Source of the DNA: an uncultured Bacteroidales bacterium
Lineage (GTDB): Bacteria > Bacteroidota > Bacteroidia > Bacteroidales > Muribaculaceae
Assembly (NCBI GenBank): GCA_902800715.1
Contig: CADCFN010000009.1
Span: forward strand, 1-64,000
Direction: 5' to 3'
DNA: 64,000 bases
A program made the translations under genes and the position numbers. The notes beneath the pieces are model-generated. The model saw nothing but the letters and a program-made list of their open reading frames with translations. It searched no databases and had not been told where the DNA came from. The first letter of the stretch is position 1, and each line of letters opens with the position of its first letter. Shown here in pieces: positions 16,258-25,700 of this stretch.

Positions 16258-18354
16258 ATGCGTATGAAAAAATTATTATTTCTCTTAGCAACGATGCTGG
16301 CAACCTCGTTTGGATTGCTGGCACAAGGCACTTCGTGGCAAACCGCTACGCTCATCACTAGTGGGTCGACCAAGACCGGAACGCTAGACAACAACACAAC
16401 CGAAGCCTGGTACAAGATCAATGTGACACAGGAGGGACACATTGACCTTGATGTAACAGCCACTGGGACTCTGACGTTAGGTAGCAGTAATGTAAATGGT
16501 TACTGGGATAATGAGGTCCGTTATTATGCTGGTTTCGAAGGCTATAGCAGTAATCATGAAACCTCTAATATCGTTAACGCGGGCAGGGGCACCTATTATA
16601 TCAGGATTGCACGTTATGGCGGCAGTGGCACTTTCAAGCTGAAATATACGTTCACGGCCTGCTCCTTGTCCAATGACCCGGAACCCAACCAGGATTACCA
16701 GCAAAACAGCCTGCTGCAGAGCGGCAGGACGGTGCAAGGACGCCTGGGCTACCGTAACTCGGAAAACGTGACCGATAACGTTGACTGGTACAGGATTGAG
16801 GTTCCCCAGGAGGGCCATGTCGATATTACCGTTACCGGTACCGAAACCCTGACGTTCGGTAGCTGCAACGTAAATGGTTACTGGGATGATGCACTTCGTT
16901 ATTATGGTGGTTTTGCTGGCTATTCCAGTAATACGGTTACCTATAATGCCATCGATGTGGGCAGGGGCACCTATTACATCAAGATTGAACGCTATAACGG
17001 CAGCGGTGGTTACACGCTCAACTATAAGTTTACGCCCTGCTCTCTGTCCAATGACCCGGAGCCCAACGGGGAGTACCAGCAAAACAGCCTGCTGCAGAAC
17101 GGGACGCACCAGGGACGCCTGGGCTACCGTAACTCGGAGAACGTGACCGACAACGAGGACTGGTACAGGATTGAAGTTCCCGAGGAGGGGCATGTCGATA
17201 TCGTTGCTACCGCTACCGAAACCCTGAAGTTCGGTAACTGCAACGTATTTGGTTACTGGGATGATGCCATCCGTAATTATGGCAATTTCGTTGGCTATAA
17301 CAATGATACGACTATCTATAGTTCCATCAGTGTGGGCCCGGGTACCTATTACATTAGGATTGCACGTTATAACGGTAGCGGCGGCTACAAGCTGAAATAC
17401 ACGTTCACGCCCTGCCCGCTGGCCAATGACCCGGAGCCTAACGGGGATTACCAGCACACCAGCCTGCTGCAGAGCGGCAAGACAGCACAAGGCCGCCTGG
17501 GACACTGTAACTCGGAGAACGTGACCGACTATGAGGACTGGTACAGGATTGAAGTTCCCGAGGAGGGTCATGTCGACATCATCGCTACCGCCACCGAAAC
17601 CCTGAAGTTCGGTAACTGCAACGTATTTGGTTACTGGAATGATGCCATCCGTAATTATGGCAATTTCTCTGGCTATAACAATGATACGACTATCTATAGT
17701 TCCATCAGTGTGGGCCCGGGTACCTATTACATCAAGATTTCACGCTACGGCGGCACCGGTGGCTACAGGCTGAACTACACGTTCACACCCTGCCCGCTGG
17801 CCAATGACGCTGAGCCCAACCAGGATTATCAATCCGCTGCTTGGCTGCCTAGCGGCAGGACCATGCAAGGACGCCTGGGCTACTGTAATTCGGAGAACGT
17901 GACCGACAACGATGACTGGTACCGATTTACCGTTAACAAGGCTGGCAATGTCGAGTTCACCGCAACTGGCACCGAAACCCTGAAGTTTGGTACTTGTATA
18001 GTATATGGTGTCAGGGATGATGGATCTTTGTATAGCAAGGGTAATTTCACTGGCTATAACAACTCCACTGCAACCTTTAGCGGTACCAATTATGATGTGG
18101 GGACCTATTACGTCAGGATTTCACGCTACGGCGGCAGTGGCGGCTACAGGCTGCTTTATACCGGTCCCACCTTGACTGGCGATGTGGACAGCGACAAAGT
18201 TCTGAGTATCAATGATGTGACTAGTCTTGTCGACCATCTGATGGGCTCGCACAATCCTTCATTCTTCGCCCCCGATGCCGACGTTGACGGTAATGGCGTG
18301 GTTGACGTTTCTGACTTGACTGATGTCATTGACATGATGGTGTCAGGGAATTGA
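16258..18354 (+). CDS. Secreted protein with five ~125-residue PPC-like beta-sandwich repeats and dockerin-like C-terminus, 698 aa
   Basis: Signal peptide 1-22; ATG 16264 is an equally possible start. Five repeats of about 125 residues follow, each with DWYRI-V-EGHVDI, TETL-FG-CNV-GYW, VG-GTYYI-I-RY-GSGGY-L-YTFTPC and, at the boundary, NDPEPN-DYQ. The YxI/GHVDI...GTYYIRI pattern resembles bacterial PPC (pre-peptidase C-terminal) domains, which assist secretion or binding. Repeats 3 and 4 are nearly identical at DNA level. Residues 641-698 are dockerin-like (DVDSDKVLS, DVDGNGVVD). Located behind site B and regulator copy 2. Probably a surface binding protein; ligand unknown. Confidence 0.82.
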   Translation: MRMKKLLFLLATMLATSFGLLAQGTSWQTATLITSGSTKTGTLDNNTTEAWYKINVTQEGHIDLDVTATGTLTLGSSNVNGYWDNEVRYYAGFEGYSSNHETSNIVNAGRGTYYIRIARYGGSGTFKLKYTFTACSLSNDPEPNQDYQQNSLLQSGRTVQGRLGYRNSENVTDNVDWYRIEVPQEGHVDITVTGTETLTFGSCNVNGYWDDALRYYGGFAGYSSNTVTYNAIDVGRGTYYIKIERYNGSGGYTLNYKFTPCSLSNDPEPNGEYQQNSLLQNGTHQGRLGYRNSENVTDNEDWYRIEVPEEGHVDIVATATETLKFGNCNVFGYWDDAIRNYGNFVGYNNDTTIYSSISVGPGTYYIRIARYNGSGGYKLKYTFTPCPLANDPEPNGDYQHTSLLQSGKTAQGRLGHCNSENVTDYEDWYRIEVPEEGHVDIIATATETLKFGNCNVFGYWNDAIRNYGNFSGYNNDTTIYSSISVGPGTYYIKISRYGGTGGYRLNYTFTPCPLANDAEPNQDYQSAAWLPSGRTMQGRLGYCNSENVTDNDDWYRFTVNKAGNVEFTATGTETLKFGTCIVYGVRDDGSLYSKGNFTGYNNSTATFSGTNYDVGTYYVRISRYGGSGGYRLLYTGPTLTGDVDSDKVLSINDVTSLVDHLMGSHNPSFFAPDADVDGNGVVDVSDLTDVIDMMVSGN

Positions 18355-18396
18355 TGTGAGGTGGAATAACAAGTATTAATAAATTCTGACTGATTT

Positions 18397-18432
18397 CGGG
18401 CTGAGGACAAAATTACCTCAGCCCGATTTTTC
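18397..18432 (+). terminator. Terminator after the PPC-repeat gene
   Basis: CGGGCTGAGG / CCTCAGCCCG stem with a 9-nt loop, followed by ATTTTT. Confidence 0.88.
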
Positions 18433-18537
18433 ACTGTCCATAGTCTTTTCATTCAGGCTCAGAACTATGACCTCAAGGTCGCTGAACACGGGAATAACGC
18501 CACACTTGGGCATATTGTCCTTGTCATTCAACGAATT
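18427..18537 (-). pseudogene. Fragment of an IS982-family transposase
   Basis: The minus strand, between a TAG and a TGA, reads NDKDNMPKCGVIPVFSDLEV then IVLSLNEKTMDSE. This resembles the N-terminal segment of Bacteroidota IS982 transposases (KxGVIPKxxDLEVIALSLTAE...DSE) as I recall it. Only about 36 codons remain and no inverted ends are visible. The 18538-18717 stretch is A/T-rich with no clear feature. Confidence 0.55.
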
Positions 18538-18744
18538 CTACAATTCACTAAATTCTAGAGTATTGCTTGCATACTTCAGGAATTCTTACGATATTTGCGA
18601 GCAAGTTGTGAATATAGTATTCTGAACTTATTTTTTAGTATCCATTAAGTTGCTGAAAATAAGCGATATATACAATTTTTCGTCACTTTTAACCAAATCT
18701 TCAATCCTGTCAACGGGTTGAATTACTCAAGTATTTGTACATCT

Positions 18745-19803
18745 ATGGTTGACCTGAAAATTCAATTACCAGATTCGTTCCTTCAAGAAGAGGTGCGGAG
18801 TGGCCATTTAGTAACGACGCAAACCAAGGAGCTTTGGGCGGTTCTATTAGACCTGCTTAATGAATTTGATCGTGTTTGCAAAAAACATAACATCCATTAT
18901 TTCCTTGATTTGGGTTCCATGCTGGGAGCAGTTCGCCACAAGGGCTTTGTCCCATGGGACGAAGATCTTGATATCTCTTTGCTTAGAAAGGATTACGATA
19001 GATTAATGGAAATCGGCCCTAAAGAGTTCAAGTACCCTTATTTCTTGCAGAACCAGCAGACTGATCGTTATTTTGAAAGGCCTGTTGCAAGACTTAGACG
19101 GTCAGACACCACCTTTCTGCAGGGGGATAACGTCATCAATAGGACAAAATGCAACAAGGGTGTTTTTATTGATCTCTATGCTTATGATTCAATATCGTCC
19201 AACAATCCTGACGAGGCTGAGCTCATTCATTCACAATGTAAGGAAATATGGGAAAGAGGTGTTCTTCTTGCTAATCCTCCCAAGCTGTTCCATCGGGGGG
19301 AATTACCAATGGTAATCCTACAGTATCTGTACCATAGAGTTAAATACGGAAGTGCTTCAAGACAGTTTAAGGATATGGAGCGGGTAGCTAGAGGCTCGGA
19401 AGATGATACATCAGAATATGTGTCACTGCTTTTTACTGTCACCTCACCCCCTTATATATGTAAACGAAAAGATATTGAAAAGACTATAGATGTGCCCTTC
19501 GAGTGTTTAATGGTTCCTATCCCTGAAGAGTATGATAAATTTTTGGTGCAACGTTACGGTGATTACAAGACACCGGTAGTGGAAGATATCGTTGCCACTG
19601 GCAAACTCTGGTTTTTAGATACTGATCATTCCTACAAGGATGTGGTGACGAGGAAAGGTTTTTATACAGACCTCATTAGAGATTTATCACATGATTTGCA
19701 TAGAAGAGATTGGTGCAATTTTCTGCCTAGTCTGAAGAATTCAGTAATGCTTATATGGAGTAAAATCATATATGATATAAAGTTTTATATGAAAAAACTT
19801 TAA
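18745..19803 (+). CDS. LicD family phosphotransferase-like protein, 352 aa
   Basis: LicD enzymes transfer phosphocholine or other phospho-groups to surface glycans. The diagnostic N-terminal block is present: LDLGSMLGAVRHKGFVPWDEDLDISLLRKDY, with the metal-binding D-x-D (DEDLDI) of the nucleotidyltransferase fold. The C-terminal part (PFECLMVPIPEEYDKFLVQRYGDY) also fits LicD proteins. No signal peptide or strong membrane helix, so it acts in the cytoplasm. ATG 18745 is preferred over the TTG at 18718. It starts a small group with a GT2 and a radical SAM gene, whose A/T-richer composition differs from the flanking surface-protein genes. Confidence 0.85.
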   Translation: MVDLKIQLPDSFLQEEVRSGHLVTTQTKELWAVLLDLLNEFDRVCKKHNIHYFLDLGSMLGAVRHKGFVPWDEDLDISLLRKDYDRLMEIGPKEFKYPYFLQNQQTDRYFERPVARLRRSDTTFLQGDNVINRTKCNKGVFIDLYAYDSISSNNPDEAELIHSQCKEIWERGVLLANPPKLFHRGELPMVILQYLYHRVKYGSASRQFKDMERVARGSEDDTSEYVSLLFTVTSPPYICKRKDIEKTIDVPFECLMVPIPEEYDKFLVQRYGDYKTPVVEDIVATGKLWFLDTDHSYKDVVTRKGFYTDLIRDLSHDLHRRDWCNFLPSLKNSVMLIWSKIIYDIKFYMKKL

Positions 19804-19857
19804 ATGTTACTGAGTTGAGTTAAGTGTTTGTCTTTATATTTAGTTAGGGTGAATTCT

Positions 19858-20841
19858 ATGATTTCAGTAATCGTCCCCATATATAGAGTTGAGAACTATT
19901 TGGCTGCCTGTGTTGAGAGTATCTTGAACTCGACCTACAAGGATTTGGAGGTCATTCTGATTGATGATGGTTCTCCTGATGGATGCCCAGCAATCTGTGA
20001 CAAGTATGCCGCCAGGGACAGTAGGGTGCAGGTGATACACCAACCCAATCAAGGTGTCTCGGCAGCTCGCAACGCAGGGTTAATGGCAGCCAAGGGTGAA
20101 TACATAGCCTTTGCTGACGCCGATGATATGATTCATCCCCTGATGCTGGAAACCCTTTTGAGATTTATCAACAGAGGTGACTATGATTTCTCGATGGTCT
20201 ATGGCGTTATGGTACAGGACAAAGGTATCGGCTACAACTATGTTGACGATGCCGCTCCAATTAGTCTTTCATCTTCCTTAATAATTTATCGAGATGAGTA
20301 TATTCAGCGATTAGCAGATGTGTCGCTGGATTCTTATCAATATCATGTAATTTGGAATAAATTGTACAAGAGGGACTTTGTTGTGGAGCACAAATTCAAA
20401 AAGGTGCCGTTTGAGGATGTCGAATGGCTCAACAGGGTCAGTTATAAACTCACTAAAGGTATTCTTGTCGAGGCCGAGATGTACTACTACATTCAGCGTA
20501 CCGAATCTACCATGCATGCCACCAACATGTTGACCATGAAGATAAACCGTATTAACAGTTATTATAAATGCCTCAACGAGACTCCAGTTGAGGATTCCAA
20601 CAGTCGAGACACTATGCTTAAGGCTCTGTATACGGCCATTTTTGAAGCCCGTTGCTTTGTTCGTGGTACAGAATTTGCCCAGCAGGCCGAGACACGGGCC
20701 TCTCAGATTTATCAAGAGACCAAGCATGAACTCCTCAATGGCAGTCTGACAAGGGTCAGAAAACTCCTCATTCTCATCTACTACCACTGCCCCTGTATCT
20801 ATAACACGCTCACAAAGCTATGCCACTGGGTATTAGGTTGA
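19858..20841 (+). CDS. Glycosyltransferase family 2, 327 aa
   Basis: GT-A fold glycosyltransferase. ISVIVPIYRVENYLAACVES, then ILIDDGSPDGCP, NQGVSAARNAGL, and the metal-binding DADD in IAFADADDMIHPL are the standard GT2 motifs. The start ATG 19858 places the first strand at residue 2, as usual; the upstream TTG extension is not needed. It follows the LicD gene by 54 bp on the same strand and probably adds sugars to the same capsular or LPS glycan (inference). Confidence 0.92.
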   Translation: MISVIVPIYRVENYLAACVESILNSTYKDLEVILIDDGSPDGCPAICDKYAARDSRVQVIHQPNQGVSAARNAGLMAAKGEYIAFADADDMIHPLMLETLLRFINRGDYDFSMVYGVMVQDKGIGYNYVDDAAPISLSSSLIIYRDEYIQRLADVSLDSYQYHVIWNKLYKRDFVVEHKFKKVPFEDVEWLNRVSYKLTKGILVEAEMYYYIQRTESTMHATNMLTMKINRINSYYKCLNETPVEDSNSRDTMLKALYTAIFEARCFVRGTEFAQQAETRASQIYQETKHELLNGSLTRVRKLLILIYYHCPCIYNTLTKLCHWVLG

Positions 20842-20923
20842 ACATATTAGGACGGACACTATTGAAGAGATCTCTCACTTGAAGTTTTCCTACGAAAGGA
20901 ATAATCATCTCGTCTTTTTTGAT

Positions 20924-20931
20924 TATCTTTG
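20924..20931 (+). promoter_or_regulatory. -7 box upstream of the radical SAM gene
   Basis: TATCTTTG lies 127 bp before the ATG at 21058, suggesting separate transcription from the LicD-GT2 pair. Confidence 0.5.
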
Positions 20932-21057
20932 CATTGCCATTGATGGTTTTATTGCTTTTGTTTTGCAGCATTTATGGTAAGTGAAAAATCTGTTAAAGAA
21001 AACCAAGGTCACTTTTGTTGCTCAGAAACAAATAATTCAAGTAATGGAAATTAAGTG

Positions 21058-22122
21058 ATGTATAATCAAGATGTCTTGAAGATTGAAAATCTGAGAAGAA
21101 TTAAATTAAACACCTTTTGCATACGCTGGATGGTTACTAATTTCTGTAACTATGCCTGTGATTTTTGCATTCAAGGTAGCAGGGAAGCGAAAAAGAAGGC
21201 CGCTCAGACAGAGTCTCCAGAAACAAGAAAGATGGTTGCTTCCAAACTGGCCGAATGGATTGAAAAGAAAGTCAGTCCTCACCAGATTGTCGAATTGTAT
21301 TTGATTGGTGGAGAGGTCACCGCTCTTCAAGATTTTGCCCAACTGCTTTCCACCTTGGTGAATTGTAAGTTCAAGGGAGTGATGATTTTCTATCTGACGA
21401 CCAACTTATCACGTCCAGGTAGTTATTATGGGGATTTGTGCAAACAGTTCTTTGGACGCAACAATCGGTTCCTGTCAATTAGCGCCAGTTTTTATAAGGC
21501 TTATACCACTCCAGAAGTGTTTGGCAATAAACTACAGGGATTGCAGCGTTTCATTGTTCACCAGACGCATTTCTTCCCGATACAACGCCTTTCCACCCGA
21601 CTATTAGGACGAGGGCTCGTGCCGTTACACGGCAGGAATCTGTTCCTCTCCGTCGGTTGGCCTATTCTCGATGACGACAGTTACCAAGAATATCTAATTT
21701 TCAAGAAGAAAACTGCAAGCTTCGGGTTTCCAGTAAATCCCATCATCATGCGGGACTATCCTGTGACCCTCTCATCAGACGTTCAAGAAGCCCTAAAGTC
21801 GAAAAATCAGAGTATCGGAATTCGTGTAACTACTGTAACAGGCGACAGGGTGTATTTAAGAAATATCCAACAACTTGGTTTCATGCTCGATGACGTTGAG
21901 AAATTCTGCCCGAATGGTTATATCTGTAATGCAGGAAAGGATAGTTTCAGTATATCAACCGACGGAACCGTCATGAGATGCCCCTCTCTCCATCCCCTAA
22001 AAGATTTTTATATGGGTAACATTGCAGCTGGAACTTTTGAACTACAGAAAGAGGCTTGCGTATGCCACGCCAATCATTGCTCTTGTAACTATTACAAACA
22101 AATCGTATGGCCCAAATCTTGA
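21058..22122 (+). CDS. Radical SAM protein with Cys-rich C-terminus, 354 aa
   Basis: The [4Fe-4S]-SAM motif CNYACDFC (CxxxCxxC) lies near residue 37. It is followed by LYLIGGEVTA, matching the 'GGEP' strand that binds the SAM amino group, and TTNLS. The C-terminal ~70 residues have many cysteines (FCPNGYICNAG, MRCPSLH, EACVCHANHCSC), resembling SPASM/twitch auxiliary-cluster domains. The start is ATG 21058 directly after a GTG at 21055. The substrate is unknown. Next to LicD and GT2 genes it may modify a glycan or a peptide exported with it, but no precursor peptide is evident. Confidence 0.85.
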   Translation: MYNQDVLKIENLRRIKLNTFCIRWMVTNFCNYACDFCIQGSREAKKKAAQTESPETRKMVASKLAEWIEKKVSPHQIVELYLIGGEVTALQDFAQLLSTLVNCKFKGVMIFYLTTNLSRPGSYYGDLCKQFFGRNNRFLSISASFYKAYTTPEVFGNKLQGLQRFIVHQTHFFPIQRLSTRLLGRGLVPLHGRNLFLSVGWPILDDDSYQEYLIFKKKTASFGFPVNPIIMRDYPVTLSSDVQEALKSKNQSIGIRVTTVTGDRVYLRNIQQLGFMLDDVEKFCPNGYICNAGKDSFSISTDGTVMRCPSLHPLKDFYMGNIAAGTFELQKEACVCHANHCSCNYYKQIVWPKS

Positions 22123-22430
22123 CTACAATCAACCTTGTCATCATGCTACTCTCGGCAAACCAGATTGTCTCAAGTTAGCCAACTTGAATAAGGGATTACC
22201 GCTGTCCAACATAGTCCACAATGCCCCGATTGATCCTAACGGGACTTTTAATACACCTTTCAATTTGCATTTCTACAAGTCATCAGACATCTAACTCGCT
22301 GAATACCAGAATATTTTTTCATCGAACTTACGTTGCTTGTTGTTTTCCCTTTGCCGTGGGGGGGATACACCAAGAGGAAAGTTGACTTGCGATGTACGTG
22401 AAATCAGCTTTTTGGGGCTAAAAAAGGTAA

Positions 22431-22535
22431 AAACGACACTCAAAAGATGAATTGGGAGTCGTTTTATATGTTTTGATAGTCCCCGAAAGCCATGTTGCGG
22501 TATGTTTGTGCTTATATTATCCATGACATTTCTCC
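22431..22535 (+). promoter_or_regulatory. Shared operator/promoter element, site C
   Basis: Inverted half-site GACACTCAA (22435-22443) pairs with TTGGGAGTC (22452-22460) in an imperfect hairpin. The direct half-site TTGATAGTC (22473-22481) is 21 bp on; TATGTTTG (22501-22508) starts 19 bp past it; CATTTCTCC lies at 22527-22535. Layout identical to sites A and B, but no regulator gene is adjacent. The 22123-22430 interval before it holds no gene I can support. Confidence 0.78.
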
Positions 22536-22543
22536 AAATCAAG

Positions 22544-22579
22544 AAAAGCCCCGATTTAAACGATGAAATCGGAGCCTTT
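22544..22579 (+). terminator. Hairpin in the long leader downstream of site C
   Basis: AAAAGCCCCGATTT (22544-22557) can pair with AAATCGGAGCCTTT (22566-22579) with one mismatch, followed by CTTTCTTGTT. It could be an attenuator or terminator limiting transcription from site C. A second -7-like box TAATTTTG at 22751-22758 might provide another start for the gene at 22796. Confidence 0.5.
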
Positions 22580-22795
22580 CTTTCTTGTTGCAGTTTGTCG
22601 TTTTGGCATTTTCAGGTTTTATGAGAGTTTGAGAGGACTTTAGATTTTCTTGAGTGTAGTATAGCTTTAAATAGTTGATAATCAGTTTATTGGTATTTTT
22701 TATTTGTTTGATTTTTTTGTTGTGGGGTTTTAGGCATGATGCCGATGTTGTAATTTTGTGACTGAATCATACGCATTTAATTCATTTGTTACACT

Positions 22796-25700
22796 ATGAA
22801 GAAGTTTACATCTTTACTCAGTCTGGCTGTTTCTTTGCTCATCATGGGCATGGGAAGCGGCACCGCATGGGCACAGGATGCGTTGCAGGTAACTCCCAGC
22901 GCTACCCAGGTGACTCAGGACTTTGACGGTATGTGGGATGACGCAGCCCAGGCTGCGACGCTCGACATGCCGCAGGGATGGCGTGTGGAGCGTCAGATGA
23001 ACGCCCCGCGCACCGTCGGCAGCTTTGCTACTGCATCGACCACCGTCATGTACACGGGCGGTACTAGCCTTGCCAGCAATGCCAAGAACGGCACCTGGAA
23101 CTTCGCTTCCAGCAGCAATCCCAGTGACTGCTCGGTGGGTGGACTGTCGACCACGGTCGACGGTGGTACCCGTTGCATCAGCGTGATGACCTGCCTGCAC
23201 AACGCGGGTGACGAGGCCATTACCAAGCTGACACTCAACTACGACATCGAGAAGTACCGCGATGGCGACAACGCCGCCGGCTTTGCCGTGCAGCTCTACA
23301 TCTCGACCGATGGTAACACGTGGAGCAGCGCTGGTGACGATTTCTACACTTACTTCGCTCCTGATGCTGCCACCCAGGGCGCCGCAGTTGTACCCATCAG
23401 CACCACTGCCATCGCCAGCAAGCAGCTCAAGCTGGACCTTGCAGCAGGCAGTGACCTGTATCTGGCATGGAACATCAGCGTAGCTAGCGGTAGCAGCCCC
23501 AACAAGGCAATGGGCTTGTCGATTGACAATGTGGTCATCGATGCCACTTTTGCCTCTCAGGACCAGTCCTGCTACATTTACGTCGAGGATGTGACCAAGT
23601 GGAGCACACTCAGCATGGCTGTTGACGGAGGTGAGCCCAGTGCCGCCACCAGCAGCGCCGTGGTGAACGGCGTGACCTACAAGGTTTGGTCGCTCGATAT
23701 GGACGGTAACAGCCACCAGCTCGTATTTGCTGACAACACCGGCAATAGCCTGGCCACCAGCATTACCGCCAATCGTGACTATTACCTGTGCCTGACCAAG
23801 GAGGAAGTGACCGAAATCACCGACCCCGAGAACTACACGGGCTATGTGGACCCCAGCAGACCTCCCTTTGTCGCTTCGGGTATCTACCTGCGCGGCGAGG
23901 TGAACAGCTGGGGTGCTGTTGCCGATTGGGAATTCAGCGACGAGGGCAATGGCAACTATGTGCTGTATGACAAGACGTTAAACGGCCAGTTCAAGGTGGC
24001 TGACGCCAACTGGAGCAGTGCTTGCAATTATGGCAGCAACGGCACCAGCGTGCAAGTGGACGTGCCTTATAACCTCGTGTTGGGCACCAACGACAACATC
24101 TCGTGCGGCGGCAACACCTTCGTGTGCAAGCGCATCGTGCTCTCCATTAGCAATGGTGTTGCTACCCTGCTGCTCGTCAGTGATGACGACGACACGGGTC
24201 TGACCTCGGTTTATGTCATCGGCGACAACAACGGTTGGAACTACATGGACGCCTCGGGCAAGCTGGACCTTGTCGAGGGCAAGACCTTCCATGGCCAAGT
24301 GACCATGCCTGCCGTGGGTGACGGCTACAGCCACTGGCGCATCTATCAGCGCTTGGGCATGGGTGGCGTGTGGGGCGCCGAGAGCGACCTCACGGGCGAC
24401 AATACCAGTGGCACGCTCATCAAGGGCGCTACTGGCAAGATTTCGACCGCCCCTGGCACCTATGACGTGACCTTCAACCTCGAGACGGGCGAATACAGCC
24501 TTGTACAGGCTGCCTCCACCCCCACGACGATGACACTGCAGCCTGCCAACGTGGTACTCGTGCCTGAGGTACCCGAGCAGGTCAAGGTGCTTTCTCTGAA
24601 CAACAGCCTCATCTATTATAACGACCAGGATGCCGTGTTCAATGGCATTGCCCAGGCCATGGGCAAGGATGCCAACTGGACCAAGCACACCCTGCTGGGC
24701 AAATCGCTCTTGACCCATTGGGAGGAAGGCGATGGCGTGGCCGAGGACGGTAACCCCGGTGCCAAGATGCTTGTGCGCAGCGAGGCATGGAGCCACATCA
24801 TTCTGCAGGAGCAGAGTTCGCTGCCCCGCACCAATATCGAGTCCTTCCGTGCCAACGTGAAGCGCTGGGTGGATTACATCCGCGAGTATTGTCCCAACCC
24901 CAACGCCATCATCATTGTGCCCGTGAACTGGGCTTACAGCGGCGACTGGGAAAACTATACTGCCTTCAATGCTACCTTCGTCAAGAACTATCAGGATGTT
25001 GCCCTTGACCTGGGCGTGACCTTGTGCCCCGTGGGCATTGCCTATCAGGAAGTCTATGACCTGGAGGGCAGTGAGGGTACCCTCACTTGGTTCCTCGACG
25101 ACCGCCATCCGACCCTCAAGGCCACCTATATGGCAGCTGCCATGGAATATGGTCTTATCTACGGTACTGACCCGATGGACATCACTTGGGCGCCCAACGG
25201 AATGAGCGCTGACGATGCCGCTGCCATGCGTGGCTACGCCAGCCGTGCCCTGAATGGCTTCACCAACTATGTGGACCATACTGCAGGCCAGGTACACTAC
25301 AAAGTGACCGTGCGCGACCAGTTCGGCATGGAGGTTGAAGCTCCCGAGCCCGTGGTGATGACCCTGAGCGACGGTGGCGACATCGATGCCAACCAGGTGT
25401 TCACCAGCAACGGCACCAACGGCGAATATACTGTGACCGCTACGACTGGCGACTTTACCCAGACGGCTAACCTCAAGGTGGCCACCGCCCTGACCGAGGT
25501 GGTGACCTATCCTGCCATCGAACTCAACGAGTCAGTGCTGAACGCCAGCGAGACGTTTGATGTGATGGGTGACGAGGCTACCGCCACTTTGCCCGAGGCT
25601 TGGCGCATCGACCGCATTCTGACGGCACCGCGCACCGTGGGCCGCTATGACATGGCCGATGACCAGACGATGTACAGTGGTGGCGTCAGCCTGCCCAGCA

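Noticed and set aside
22022..22294. 90-codon plus-strand frame overlapping the radical SAM gene end
   Set aside because: Its first third lies inside the radical SAM gene in another frame, and the rest has no family features, promoter or clear coding bias.
23978..25297. Long minus-strand open frame within the 1297-aa gene
   Set aside because: It mirrors the codon pattern of the plus-strand gene, has no family features, and the plus strand shows clear domains. Similar shadows oppose 172-966 and 4965-6347.
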